A stretch of 64,000 bases of DNA from Pantoea phytobeneficialis (GCF_009728735.1 NZ_CP024639.1:62001-126000), one strand, 5' to 3'; positions 51,704 through 61,150 are shown, counted from the stretch's first letter. Notes: generated by a model not told the origin, from the letters alone. Made by a program: numbers and translations.

Positions 51704-53173
51704 ATGGCAAATATGTCACGAAGAACTTTCATGGTGGCCGGAACCGCGCTGGCCGGAGCTATCTCTGCGGCAGGGATATCCCGTGAGGCGGTGGCGGCAG
51801 ATAAAAATGGATTTATGGCGGCATCGGCAAATGCGACGAGCAAAGACGATGGCGTGAAAAAAGGACCCGGTTTACAACGTATTTTCGCACTTTGCGAAGT
51901 CACGGGGGGTGGGGAGAAGATTTACGGCATTGCCGCTGAATATGACGCAGATATCGATCCCACCAGCCTGGCGCTCACCACGTTTAAAGCGGGGGTAATA
52001 CCGGCAGCCGAGGGATTCTTTGCCGGTATGCCCAACGAACCCGACAAAAATGCCACGCAGGCTAAGCCCTTACCACGCGCCATCACATCAATTTACACCC
52101 ATGCCGAACCCGCGTTGCTGGCAGGACAATCCAGCGTAACCGGACGTTATGTGATTGTCGAATTCGCTCATGATCCGGACCTTAGCCTGTCGACCCAGGA
52201 CAGCGATATCGTATCGCTGACGCAGGTTAAGAACGTCAAGACCCTCGCCGGTCATGTCTATGCCGCCAGCAATACGCCGTGGAGCAATGTCGCTGCGCGC
52301 GGCAACAACGTTGTTATTCGGGGCGTTGATGAGTGGGAGCAACATCACTGGTGGTGGGATGACACCCGCTCGGCGTGGCTTGAATACAGCATCTATCTAC
52401 CGAAATCATTCCTCAAACCGGGTGGTGAGAACAAGGCATATCCGCTGGTACTGGCCATTACGCACTCCGGCACCAGCTATGATGGCACCTGTGCCCAGAC
52501 GCTGACTGAGCAATGTATTGCGTCGATCTGGAGCATGCCGGAAGAGCAGGACTTACATGAATGTGTGGTTATCACACCGCGTTACGAGCGCACCACCATG
52601 AACGATTACTGGGAGCACACCAGTGATGTGGAGAATACCTGGCGGCTGGTGCAATCCCTGCTCAGTAACACCTGGGACTACGGTAATCCGAATCTCGAAG
52701 ATCGTGCCGACAAGGTGCTGAAAATTGATGCATCGCGGGTGTACTGCACCGGATGGTCTATGGGGGCCATGACATCGCTGTGGCTGATGGCGAAACACCC
52801 GGAAACCTTCGCCGCCGGACTCATCATTGCCGGGCAACAGCGCCCCAAAGATGTTGCGACCCTGGCGAACCAGAAATTGCTGATCATTACCGGGTCTGAC
52901 GACAACAAAGCCACGCCGTGGAATGAAAAATGTGTGCCCGTGTGGGAGCAGGGTGGCGCGAAGGTGACTCGCCCGAGTGAATTGCTGGATCCGACACTGA
53001 TTTTCCCGGTTAACAATCAGCAGGCATTAACGGAGCAGGTTAATCATTATCTGGATCAAGGCGGGAACATTACGTTTTTGACCTTCAAAGGTGTTGATCA
53101 TATGGCCTCGGCACGCAAATTCTTCTATATCAATGCCGCACGGGCGTGGTTGTTTAAACAACAAAAGGTGTAA
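51704..53173 (+). CDS. Tat-exported alpha/beta hydrolase (esterase/depolymerase-like)
   Basis: A 489-residue protein. The twin-arginine signal is SRRTFMVAGTALAGA. The C-terminal half is an alpha/beta hydrolase: nucleophile Ser352 in GWSMGAM, Asp in ITGSDDNKATPW, and His in GVDHMAS. The N-terminal ~190 residues are a separate beta-rich region. It resembles polyhydroxybutyrate depolymerase or feruloyl-esterase-like enzymes, so a periplasmic or secreted esterase acting on polymers is likely. It ends the operon controlled by the second TetR. Confidence 0.75.
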   Translation: MANMSRRTFMVAGTALAGAISAAGISREAVAADKNGFMAASANATSKDDGVKKGPGLQRIFALCEVTGGGEKIYGIAAEYDADIDPTSLALTTFKAGVIPAAEGFFAGMPNEPDKNATQAKPLPRAITSIYTHAEPALLAGQSSVTGRYVIVEFAHDPDLSLSTQDSDIVSLTQVKNVKTLAGHVYAASNTPWSNVAARGNNVVIRGVDEWEQHHWWWDDTRSAWLEYSIYLPKSFLKPGGENKAYPLVLAITHSGTSYDGTCAQTLTEQCIASIWSMPEEQDLHECVVITPRYERTTMNDYWEHTSDVENTWRLVQSLLSNTWDYGNPNLEDRADKVLKIDASRVYCTGWSMGAMTSLWLMAKHPETFAAGLIIAGQQRPKDVATLANQKLLIITGSDDNKATPWNEKCVPVWEQGGAKVTRPSELLDPTLIFPVNNQQALTEQVNHYLDQGGNITFLTFKGVDHMASARKFFYINAARAWLFKQQKV

Positions 53174-53265
53174 TTATCAAATCGGATATAGACGGTTTAC
53201 TGGTCCTGCCTTATGCCGATAAGCGCCAACAGTGACAGTATGAAGCAGGATATGTACGTCATTGT

Positions 53266-53423
53266 GGGCCGTAAATGTAGTGGAGGTGGGCCGATAAAGA
53301 GGCTTCTGGGCTGTAAATATTGTCATGATGGGCCGAAAAGGCTACTGATGGGCCGTAAATTCTGCTGTAATGGACCGAAAACAATATCGATGGGCCGTAA
53401 ATTTTATATATCGGGCCGTAAAC
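53266..53423. repeat. Eight phased GGGCCGTAAA-like repeats upstream of the HTH-Fic gene
   Basis: Copies start at 53266, 53288, 53308, 53330, 53350, 53372, 53392 and 53413, with spacings of 22, 20, 22, 20, 22, 20 and 21 bases. The core is GGGCCGTAAA with variants GGGCCGATAA, GGGCTGTAAA, GGGCCGAAAA and GGACCGAAAA. The pitch is two helical turns. The array ends about 60 bases before the Fic gene start. It looks like iterons or a multi-site operator. Confidence 0.9.
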
Positions 53424-53483
53424 CTATCTGCAGGAAAGGTGTGTCAGCAAAGCTGATGTCATTTAGCGGCAACTGGAGAAACA

Positions 53484-54818
53484 ATGGATTTGAAAAATGA
53501 GATTTTGGTAGCTGTGGCTGTCAGTAACATACCTCTCAGTTCCGGTGAACTCGCGCTGTCACTAAAAATTGGCAAATCAACCGTTAAGCGTCATGTTGAT
53601 ACTCTGCTTAAAGAAGGCCGCCTAATAAAGGTAGGGACAGGTAGGGGAACCCGGTACAGAACTGATGTAGATTTACGGCCTGTTAACTTGCAAGATGACG
53701 CAAATGCGGGGCTTGAACAGCCATCCAAATCTTCAGTATTACTTAGTTATCTTCAGGCTCCACTCTCCGCAAGAGACATTACTGGTTATGCGAGAGAGTT
53801 TGTTGATGATTATATTCCAAATCAATCCTCTATACTGCCAGCAGCCCTTGCGGAAACCTTGAGACTGGAAGGACAGATGGGTGGGCAACAACCTGCTGGT
53901 ACCTACGCTCGTAAAGTTCTTGAGCAATTACTGATAGATTTGGCATGGTCTTCATCGAAACTAGAGGGAAATAAGTATTCGTTACTAGCGACAGAAGAAC
54001 TTTTTAAAAGTGGAACTGAAGGCGCTGACCTTGATGCAGTTATGCTGCTTAACCATAAACAGGCAATTGAGTTCCTGGTAGATGCGGTTCCTGATTATGG
54101 GCTTACTGCACCGGTAATTAGCAACTTACACTCTATTTTAATGCATGATCTTCTGTCTGATTCTGAAGGGTTGGGTACCATAAGAACAAAAATTGTGAAT
54201 ATTAGCGGTACAACATATACACCTCTACAAGCCCCTTTGATTCTTCAGGAAATGTTTGACATAATTATCGCTAAAGCACGTATAATAAAAAATCCAGTTG
54301 AGGCGGCTTTTTTTCTCTGGGTTAACATGGCTTATCTCCAGCCATTTGAAGATGGAAATAAAAGAACCAGTCGACTTGCAGCTAATATTCCACTGATGAT
54401 TTATAACAGTGCCCCATTATCATTTCTCGATGCTGATGTAACTGATTATGCTTATGCAATGATGGGTGTTTATGAAAAGCAGGATGTGACACTTGCTATT
54501 GATTTATTTGTACATTTGTACAGGCGTTCGATAAAAAGATATCGTGTCACTTTGGATTCTATGGGGGTTCCGGATCCGTTCAGATTACTCCATAGGGAAG
54601 ACCTTAATATCGCAATACGGGCTATTGTTGTAGAAAGACGAGATATTGAATCAGTACTCACATCGCTGGGAATAAATGATGATGAGAAAGAAAAATTCAA
54701 ATCATTATTGGTTGATGAACTCCGCGTATTGCAAATTCATAATTTTGCACGCTATCGGTTGGGCATGAGAGAGGTTGAACAATGGATTAACGAGGGCCGT
54801 CCTATCATAAATCTGTGA
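53484..54818 (+). CDS. HTH-Fic protein with degenerate catalytic motif
   Basis: A 444-residue protein. The N-terminal ~60 residues are a winged helix-turn-helix (PLSSGELALSLKIGKSTVKR). The Fic domain has the inhibitory motif SSKLEG at 157-162 and the core QPFEDGNKRTSR at about 286-297. The catalytic His is replaced by Gln286, and GNGR is GNKR. It may have lost AMP-transfer activity and act as a regulator, or use other chemistry. A GGAG ribosome site precedes the ATG. It is more AT-rich than its neighbours, which suggests transfer. The eight repeats upstream are probable binding sites for it. Confidence 0.82.
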   Translation: MDLKNEILVAVAVSNIPLSSGELALSLKIGKSTVKRHVDTLLKEGRLIKVGTGRGTRYRTDVDLRPVNLQDDANAGLEQPSKSSVLLSYLQAPLSARDITGYAREFVDDYIPNQSSILPAALAETLRLEGQMGGQQPAGTYARKVLEQLLIDLAWSSSKLEGNKYSLLATEELFKSGTEGADLDAVMLLNHKQAIEFLVDAVPDYGLTAPVISNLHSILMHDLLSDSEGLGTIRTKIVNISGTTYTPLQAPLILQEMFDIIIAKARIIKNPVEAAFFLWVNMAYLQPFEDGNKRTSRLAANIPLMIYNSAPLSFLDADVTDYAYAMMGVYEKQDVTLAIDLFVHLYRRSIKRYRVTLDSMGVPDPFRLLHREDLNIAIRAIVVERRDIESVLTSLGINDDEKEKFKSLLVDELRVLQIHNFARYRLGMREVEQWINEGRPIINL

Positions 54819-55305
54819 ACTGATGGTTTTTTGCGTATCAATTGCTGGCTGACGAAAGAAAAGTGTAGGGTTATGGAAAAATACTATGAATTGTAGCTGC
54901 ACATAATGCTTATAGATGTAAGCTCTTAAGCACTCTCGCAAAAAGAGCGCTAAGACTAAGTGAAATAATATCCCTACTCGACATCATCTCTCTATCCATT
55001 TTATTGCTATGGATTAGGGGCGATCGCTAAAGAACTGACCCGGTTTGCCCATATCACATTTCCAGCATGAAGAATGATATTCATCTCTTACCTTGAAACG
55101 CCTTAACCTACGAAAGCTCAGCAGCAAAACCAAGCGATTGGAGAATTCGCTCACGGCCTAATGGATTTAATGTACCGGATGGTCAATTGTTCGGATGAAA
55201 ATTCATATCAGCCGAACGGTTATCACATTGAATACCCCCACAAAAAATCTCAATAAAAACCAAATTAATCATGTGGTTATGTCTATTTTTTATCTAAAAA
55301 ACATA
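54819..55305. other. Non-coding gap upstream of the PQQ dehydrogenase
   Basis: About 490 bases with no supported gene. A 78-codon minus-strand frame (54705-54941) overlaps the Fic gene and is rejected. The operator and promoter of the dehydrogenase begin at 55306. Confidence 0.4.
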
Positions 55306-55347
55306 TTGACAGCCCTGTCCCTGCATACCTAGATTATAAAGGCATGC
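55306..55347 (+). promoter_or_regulatory. Promoter and PadR-type operator of the PQQ dehydrogenase
   Basis: TTGACA at 55306-55311, then 18 bases, then TAGATT at 55330. Over the -10 lies an imperfect palindrome, GCATACCTAG...AAGGCATGC (55323-55347), related to the operators at 57938 and 61219. Confidence 0.7.
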
Positions 55348-55479
55348 TGCCAAATGTTACAACAACAATCTTTTAATGTTGCAGGCATGTAAGTGTGCTG
55401 GTGGCACAAATTCTTACTTCTCGCGCCTGCAAGATTCCACACCACCAGCCTGTAATCAACTTACTCATTGAGCTTACTC

Positions 55480-57879
55480 ATGAATTCATCACTTGAAGGA
55501 AATACCAGGATCTCAGGCTGGCGAGGATGGTGCATGTTGGGATTTGGCGTTTTGCTGATTCTCACCGGTGCCGTTCTTGCCATACCGGGTTTTAAACTGG
55601 TTCGACTCTCCGGCAGTCCCTACTACCTGGTGATGGGGGTAGTGTGGATCGTCGCGGGTTTACTGGCGGTTTTACGTCGTGCGATCGGGTTGTATCTGTA
55701 CCTGCTTAGCTTTATTGCCACACTGGTGTGGTCACTGTGGGAATCGGGCCTTGACGGGTGGGCGCTGGTGCCACGCCTCGATCTGTCCCTGTTATTCCTG
55801 ATTATCACTGTGGTGCTGATGCCCGCCCGCCGCACAGATGGATCACGCGCTTATCGACGCTATGGGGTGGGCTTGCTGGTGGTGACAGTGGTGGGGCTGG
55901 CAATCGCCATCCCGCTGGCGCAAAAGCCCTATCCGGTTGAAGCGGCGACTACGCCAGTTGGGAATTATTTTGACAATGTCACTACGCCAGCCGCGCAGGA
56001 CTGGCCGACCTATGGTGGTGGTCAGGGTGCACAGCGCTTCTCTGCGCTAACGCAGATCACCCCGCAAAACGTCAGCCAGTTGAAACGCGTCTGGGTCTAT
56101 CATACCGGTGAAGCGCATACGCCGAACTTTGGTAACGAGCTGACCCCGATTAAAATTGGTGATGTGGTGTATGGCTGTACCATCCGCCATAAAGTGTTCG
56201 CGATCGATGCCGCTACCGGTAAACAGAAATGGATGTTCGATCCTAAAACCCCGGCAGAATCCTCCCCGCCCAACTCGGCCTGTCGCGGCGTGGCTTACTA
56301 TGAAAACCCTGCCGTCCCTGCCGACCAGGCCTGCTCGCAGCGCATTATCGTGGGTACCCTGGATGCCAAACTGGCAGCGGTGGATGCCCGTACCGGTGAA
56401 CTGTGCCAGGACTTTGGTCATCACGGCTTTGTCGATCTGATGGATGGCATGGGCAAATGGCCTGCGGGTATCGTTTCCGTCACGGCGGCACCGACGGTAG
56501 TGAAAGGCGTGGTAGTCACAGGCCAACAGGTGATGGACGGCCAGCTCCGCCACGCACCTTCTGGTGTGGTGCGCGGCTATGATGCCGTCACCGGTCAGTT
56601 GCGCTTCGCGTGGGATATGGAGCAACCGGATATCACCACCACACCGCCGCCGGGTAAAACTTATTCACTCGGCACGCCGAATATGTGGTCCACGGCGGTG
56701 GCTGATGAAAAGTTAGGGCTGGTGTATCTGCCAATGGCCAACTCGGCGGGAGATTACTACAGCTCCACCCGCACCCCGGAAGAGCGTAAATACAGCTCCT
56801 CGATTACCGCGCTGGATGTCACCACCGGTAAACCGCGTTGGGTGTATCAGTTCGTGCATAACGATGTCTGGGACTACGATACCCCTGCGCAGCCGAGCCT
56901 GGTGGATTTCCCCACCGACAAAGGTTTGGTACCGGCGCTGATTGAAACCACCAAGCAGGGTGATCTCTGGGTGCTGGATCGCCGCACCGGCCAACCTTTG
57001 CACAAGGTTGAGGAGCAACCGGCACCACAGGGCGGCGTGGAGCCAGAAGAACGGGCGAAAACCCAGCCACGTTCGCTGTATAGCCACACGCAGAAACCCG
57101 ATCTGACTGAAAAAATGATGTGGGGTGTGTCGCCTATCGATCAACTGGTGTGTCGTATCCAGTATCGTGAAGCGAACTATCAGGGCATCTTTACGCCACC
57201 GAGCGCGGATAAACCCTGGATTGAATATCCGGGTAACAACGGCGGATCTGACTGGGGCAGCATCTCGGTTGATGTGCACAATGGCGTCATTATCTCCAAC
57301 TACAACGATCTTCCCAGCTATTCGCGTCTGGTGCCGCGTGCCAAAGATGACGAAATGGGCGTGTTCTGGCTGGGTGACCCGCGTTATAAGACCCCCCCAC
57401 CGGGACGCAATCGTCCACAGGCTGGTCTGCCCTATGGTCAGGATGTTAACACCGGCTGGGTATCCAATATCGGTGTGATCTGTAAACAGCCGCCGTTTGG
57501 CATGATTAAAGCCATCGATTTGGCAACGGGTAAAACGCTGTGGGATCGCCCATTGGGCACCGCAGAACGTAACGGTCCCTGGGGGCTGCACTCCATGTTG
57601 CCGTTGCAAATCGGTCTGCCGAATAACGGCGGGGTGTTAACCACGCAAAGTGGCCTCGCGTTTGTGGGGGCGACCACTGATGATTACCTGCGTGCGATAG
57701 ACGTGAAGACGGGCAAAACGTTGTGGAAAGATGAACTGCCGGCGGGTGGTCAGGCAACGCCAATGACTTATGAGGTCAACGGTCAACAATTCCTGCTCAT
57801 CATGGCGGGAGGCCATCACGGCATGATGACGCCGGAAGGCGATGAAGTCATCGCTTATGCCCTGCCTGACAAGGTCTGA
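55480..57879 (+). CDS. Membrane-bound PQQ-dependent dehydrogenase (glucose/quinate type)
   Basis: A 799-residue quinoprotein. The N-terminal ~140 residues hold five membrane helices. The rest is an eight-bladed propeller with repeated W-motifs (for example AATGKQKWMFD, TGKPRWVYQF, TGKTLWDRPL, TGKTLWKDEL). The catalytic Asp region reads NDVWDYDTPAQPSLV, equivalent to the conserved Asp of glucose dehydrogenase. It oxidises a sugar or cyclitol in the periplasm and passes electrons to ubiquinone. A TTG at 55468 is in frame; ATG 55480 is preferred. Length matches Gcd (796). Substrate not settled. No PQQ synthesis genes are in the window. Confidence 0.88.
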   Translation: MNSSLEGNTRISGWRGWCMLGFGVLLILTGAVLAIPGFKLVRLSGSPYYLVMGVVWIVAGLLAVLRRAIGLYLYLLSFIATLVWSLWESGLDGWALVPRLDLSLLFLIITVVLMPARRTDGSRAYRRYGVGLLVVTVVGLAIAIPLAQKPYPVEAATTPVGNYFDNVTTPAAQDWPTYGGGQGAQRFSALTQITPQNVSQLKRVWVYHTGEAHTPNFGNELTPIKIGDVVYGCTIRHKVFAIDAATGKQKWMFDPKTPAESSPPNSACRGVAYYENPAVPADQACSQRIIVGTLDAKLAAVDARTGELCQDFGHHGFVDLMDGMGKWPAGIVSVTAAPTVVKGVVVTGQQVMDGQLRHAPSGVVRGYDAVTGQLRFAWDMEQPDITTTPPPGKTYSLGTPNMWSTAVADEKLGLVYLPMANSAGDYYSSTRTPEERKYSSSITALDVTTGKPRWVYQFVHNDVWDYDTPAQPSLVDFPTDKGLVPALIETTKQGDLWVLDRRTGQPLHKVEEQPAPQGGVEPEERAKTQPRSLYSHTQKPDLTEKMMWGVSPIDQLVCRIQYREANYQGIFTPPSADKPWIEYPGNNGGSDWGSISVDVHNGVIISNYNDLPSYSRLVPRAKDDEMGVFWLGDPRYKTPPPGRNRPQAGLPYGQDVNTGWVSNIGVICKQPPFGMIKAIDLATGKTLWDRPLGTAERNGPWGLHSMLPLQIGLPNNGGVLTTQSGLAFVGATTDDYLRAIDVKTGKTLWKDELPAGGQATPMTYEVNGQQFLLIMAGGHHGMMTPEGDEVIAYALPDKV

Positions 57880-57897
57880 GTTTCCCTCCCGTTAAAC

Positions 57898-57917
57898 GAC
57901 CTGCTGTGAAGCAGGTC
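57898..57917. terminator. Hairpin after the PQQ dehydrogenase
   Basis: GACCTGC and GCAGGTC pair around a 6-base loop, about 20 bases after the stop. There is no T tract, so termination is weak or factor-dependent. Confidence 0.4.
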
Positions 57918-57925
57918 ACACTTCC

Positions 57926-57970
57926 TTGACAGTGAAAACCCACTTACCTAGATTATCTAGGCAAGTGGGT
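57926..57970 (+). promoter_or_regulatory. Promoter and 33-bp PadR-type operator
   Basis: TTGACA (57926-57931), 17 bases, TAGATT (57949-57954). The operator spans 57938-57970: ACCCACTT on the left and AAGTGGGT on the right flank the core CCTAGATTATCTAGG, with one centre mismatch. It drives the carrier gene at 58023. Confidence 0.8.
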
Positions 57971-58022
57971 CATCCGGCTTGATACCTGATGACATGGAAT
58001 CATTATTTATCCAGGAGTCGTT

Positions 58023-59372
58023 ATGGGCAATCAGCCGACTGAACCTGTCCGTCAGTCAAAGGTGCCTTTCTGGTTACGTCTGGCACCCGTCAAAGCAGAG
58101 GAAGTGAGTGCGCTGCTGGTTTGTATGCTCTACATCTTCTGCGTGTTATCTGCCTATTATGTCCTGCGCCCGATCCGCGACACCTTTGGGATTGATGGCG
58201 GGATGCACAATCTGCAATGGCTGTTCTCTGCCACGCTGTTGGCGATGCTGGCCCTCAATCTGCCGTTTGCGGCATTGTCACGCAAACTTCCGCGCAAAAA
58301 GCTCATTCCTTTGGTGTATCGCTTTTTTATCAGCCATTTACTGATTTTTGCCGTACTGAAGTTTTATCTGCCGGTGGATGCCCAGGTGTGGCTGGGGAGA
58401 GTGTTTTTCGTCTGGCTTTCAGTCTTTAACCTTTATGTCGTGTCGGTGTTCTGGTCACTGGTTGCCGATATCTTTTCGCGTGAGCGTGCCAGCAGGCTGT
58501 TTGCCATGATGGCTGCCGGGGCCACGTTGGGGGCGATCGTCGGATCGGCCACCACCGCGTTGCTGGTACATCGTTTCAATACCATCGGTCTTTTCGTGTT
58601 GGCAGCGGTGTTGCTGGAATGTGCCGTTGTCTGCGTCAAGCGGTTGAACAACGTGACGCACCTGGCGGATGAAGCCAATGATGGGGCAGTCCAGACGCAA
58701 CCGCTTGGCGGAGGGGTGTTCTCAGGCATTGTGCGCATCGCGCAATCACCGTATTTGCTGAACATCTGCCTGTATATGTTGCTCTACTCGGTCACCTCGA
58801 CATTGATCTATTTCCGCCAGGCCGACCTGGTACACCACCTTTTTCAACATGACAGCGATCGTACCGCCTTTTTTGCCACCCTGGATTTGGTGGTCAATGT
58901 GCTGACGCTGGTGACGCAGTTATTTATCACCAGCCGCCTGATGGCGCGTTATGGCACTAAGTTGGTGCTCGGTCTGTTGCCAGTTATCACGCTGCTGGGA
59001 TTTGCCAGCCTGTCGATCTGGCCGGTGGCTGCTTCGATTGTGATGTTCTCGGTGCTCAGGCGCGCCAGTAATTTTGCCCTGGCGCGCCCGGCACGCGAAG
59101 TGCTGTTCACGGTGTTAAAACGCGAAGACAAATACAAAGCCAAAAACGTGATCGATACCGCTGTCTATCGTACCGGCGACCAGGTAGGGGCATGGAGTTG
59201 GGCAGCCATGAATGCGGCGGGTATGAGTGGCGGCATGCTGCTGTGGCTGGCCTTACCCCTTTCGCTGATCTGGCTGGTTAACAGTCAGTGGCTGGGCCGC
59301 AAACAGATACAGCTTGAAGAGAAAACCTTTTATCCCCTCAAAGAGACATTGCATGAAAACAGTCACTCTTAA
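58023..59372 (+). CDS. ATP/ADP-translocase-like (NTP/NDP exchange) carrier
   Basis: A 449-residue membrane protein with about 12 helices. The motifs VLRPIRDTFGIDGG and RASRLFAMMAAGATLGAIVG and the later VKNVIDTAVYRTGDQ-like segment (seen as AKNVIDTAVYRTGDQ) fit the family related to the nucleotide carriers of Rickettsia and plastids, annotated in bacteria as NTP/NDP exchange transporters or MFS proteins. The substrate in a free-living bacterium is unknown. A CCAGGAG ribosome site precedes the ATG. It overlaps the next gene by 20 bases. Confidence 0.75.
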   Translation: MGNQPTEPVRQSKVPFWLRLAPVKAEEVSALLVCMLYIFCVLSAYYVLRPIRDTFGIDGGMHNLQWLFSATLLAMLALNLPFAALSRKLPRKKLIPLVYRFFISHLLIFAVLKFYLPVDAQVWLGRVFFVWLSVFNLYVVSVFWSLVADIFSRERASRLFAMMAAGATLGAIVGSATTALLVHRFNTIGLFVLAAVLLECAVVCVKRLNNVTHLADEANDGAVQTQPLGGGVFSGIVRIAQSPYLLNICLYMLLYSVTSTLIYFRQADLVHHLFQHDSDRTAFFATLDLVVNVLTLVTQLFITSRLMARYGTKLVLGLLPVITLLGFASLSIWPVAASIVMFSVLRRASNFALARPAREVLFTVLKREDKYKAKNVIDTAVYRTGDQVGAWSWAAMNAAGMSGGMLLWLALPLSLIWLVNSQWLGRKQIQLEEKTFYPLKETLHENSHS

Positions 59373-60189
59373 CGGTCAGACAGTTCCCGCTATTGGTATG
59401 GGGAGCTGGCATCTGGGCCAGGGCAGGCACAGCGCACAGGCGGAAATTAATGCGTTACGCGCCGGTATTGATAGCGGGCTGAAAGTGATCGACACCGCCG
59501 AAATGTACGGTGATGGCCGTTCTGAATCACTGATTGGCAAAGCGATAGATGGTTTGCGCGATAAGGTGTATCTGGTGTCAAAGATCTATCCTTATCACGC
59601 TAATCGTCTGATGATGGAGCGCAGCTGTAATGACAGCCTGAAGCGACTCAACACCGAATGCCTCGACCTCTACCTGCTGCACTGGCGTTTCAGCAGCATG
59701 CTGTCTGAGGCGGTGTCCGGTTTTGAGAAGTTGAAACAACAGGGGAAAATCAAGGCGTGGGGCGTCTCCAATTTTGATGTCAGCGATATGGAGGATCTTT
59801 TCGCTACCGAGAATGGCGATCGCTGTGCAACCAATCAGATTTTCTATAATCCGGCGAGTCGTGGCATTGAGTTTGATTTGATCCCCTGGTGTAACCAGCA
59901 TCATATGCCGATGATGGCCTACTCCCCGCTGGGTGGTGAAGGGGCATCGCTGCTGCGCCATCCGTTGATCACTCAGTTGGCGGCCAAATATCAAACCGGT
60001 CCCTCCACCATTCTCCTCGCCTGGGTGATCCGTAACGGCAATATGATCGCCATACCGGAGTCAGGGGAGGCGGCACATATTAAAGAGAACGCCGCCGCGC
60101 TAAGCGTGCAGTTACAGCCAGCTGACCTTAACGTCATGGACGAAGCTTTCCCGCCCCCTGGGCGTAAAGTCCCTCTGGAGACACGTTAA
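59353..60189 (+). CDS. Aldo/keto reductase
   Basis: A 278-residue (alpha/beta)8-barrel reductase. The catalytic tetrad is visible: Asp in VIDTAEMYGDG, Tyr in the same motif, Lys in YLVSKIYP, and His in LLHWRF. NADPH reduction of aldehydes is expected. The start at 59353 overlaps the end of the carrier gene. It is convergent with a membrane-protein gene, with a 4-base overlap. Confidence 0.88.
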   Translation: MKTVTLNGQTVPAIGMGSWHLGQGRHSAQAEINALRAGIDSGLKVIDTAEMYGDGRSESLIGKAIDGLRDKVYLVSKIYPYHANRLMMERSCNDSLKRLNTECLDLYLLHWRFSSMLSEAVSGFEKLKQQGKIKAWGVSNFDVSDMEDLFATENGDRCATNQIFYNPASRGIEFDLIPWCNQHHMPMMAYSPLGGEGASLLRHPLITQLAAKYQTGPSTILLAWVIRNGNMIAIPESGEAAHIKENAAALSVQLQPADLNVMDEAFPPPGRKVPLETR

Positions 60190-60818
60190 TGCTGTGCGGT
60201 TTTCTTCCACAGCGCGCACATACTGCGGCTGCGTAATTTCAAATGAAGCATACGTGCGGCGAGGATCACCACCGCCGCCGATTCGAAAGAATGGTAGTAA
60301 AGGGAGCTGTTGGGGGAGCTAAAAATGTTCCACAGCAGCGCCAGCAGCAGGGCGCATGACGTCGTCTGGCAGGCGATCATCGGGGTACACAGCCAGTGAT
60401 AGAGGCGAACCCCTTCCAGCTGATTGCGATGAATGGCCAGCAGACCCGCCCAGGTGACACAACCGCTCAGTGCGGCGGTGATCACCGCAGGCCCACCGTG
60501 GTGATTGGTCAGGCAGGTAAACACGGCAAACACGATGGCGATAATGATGCCGAGATTGATAAACAAGGTGTTGCGCAGTTTGCGCGTGATTAATACCACG
60601 GCAAATTCAGCGGCCAGATTTTGCGGGGAACCAAAACGTTGCGTCACGCGCAGGGCCGCTTTTTCTGGCGTATCGTGGCTGCATTCCACCGCTTCATAGA
60701 AATGCTCACTGATCTCCAGACAGATGTTGTCTGCATATTTCTGCTCAAAACTGAGTTCATGCTTTAGCTCCAGCAGATAGCGTTGCGCAGGTTCTGGCAG
60801 TTCAGTCAGCGTGGACAT
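60186..60818 (-). CDS. Membrane protein partner of PadR (HAAS-like N-terminus)
   Basis: A 210-residue protein. The N-terminal ~75 residues form helices with the pattern of the HAAS signalling domain (YLLELKHELSFEQKYADNIC, then DTPEKAALRVTQRFGSP). Four hydrophobic segments follow. Its start overlaps the stop of padR by one base (TAATG). PadR with a HAAS/DUF1700-type membrane protein is a common pair; the membrane protein may relay an envelope signal to the regulator. Confidence 0.7.
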   Translation of the reverse strand: MSTLTELPEPAQRYLLELKHELSFEQKYADNICLEISEHFYEAVECSHDTPEKAALRVTQRFGSPQNLAAEFAVVLITRKLRNTLFINLGIIIAIVFAVFTCLTNHHGGPAVITAALSGCVTWAGLLAIHRNQLEGVRLYHWLCTPMIACQTTSCALLLALLWNIFSSPNSSLYYHSFESAAVVILAARMLHLKLRSRSMCALWKKTAQH

Positions 60819-61150
60819 TATGACCTCTGTAATAAAGAGGAGACAGCCAGGGAGTAGCTATCCCAGGCTTCGCGTTTTCTCACCAACTCCTGCTGACCTT
60901 CTTTGGTTAGTTGATAAACGCGACGTTTCCGTTTGGATGGTGCGATCTCCCACTCTGCGCCAATCAGGCCACGCTGTTCCATGCGGTGCAGAAGGGGGTA
61001 GACAGTCCCTTCCTGGAAGGAGAGGACGCCATCCGTCAGCTGATGGATCAATTCAATTAATGCGTAGCCATGACTGGGACCACGCTCCAGCGCGGCAAGT
61101 ATGACCATTTCAATATGGCTCTTCAGATTGTCGTCAGCACTGCTTCTCAT
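60818..61150 (-). CDS. PadR-family transcriptional regulator
   Basis: A 110-residue winged-helix regulator with the family core LAALERGPSHGYALIELIHQ, VLSFQEGTVYPLLHRMEQRG and RRVYQLTKEGQQEL. It is divergent from the cupin operon, whose promoter holds a near-perfect palindrome (61219-61239). The same core appears in front of the carrier gene and the PQQ dehydrogenase gene, so this protein probably controls at least three operons. Confidence 0.9.
   Translation of the reverse strand: MRSSADDNLKSHIEMVILAALERGPSHGYALIELIHQLTDGVLSFQEGTVYPLLHRMEQRGLIGAEWEIAPSKRKRRVYQLTKEGQQELVRKREAWDSYSLAVSSLLQRS

Noticed and set aside
53213..53500. 95-codon frame over the repeat array
   Set aside because: It repeats the same few residues because it reads the GGGCCGTAAA units. 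No ribosome site or family.
54705..54941. 78-codon minus-strand frame
   Set aside because: Mostly antisense to the HTH-Fic gene, with no domain.
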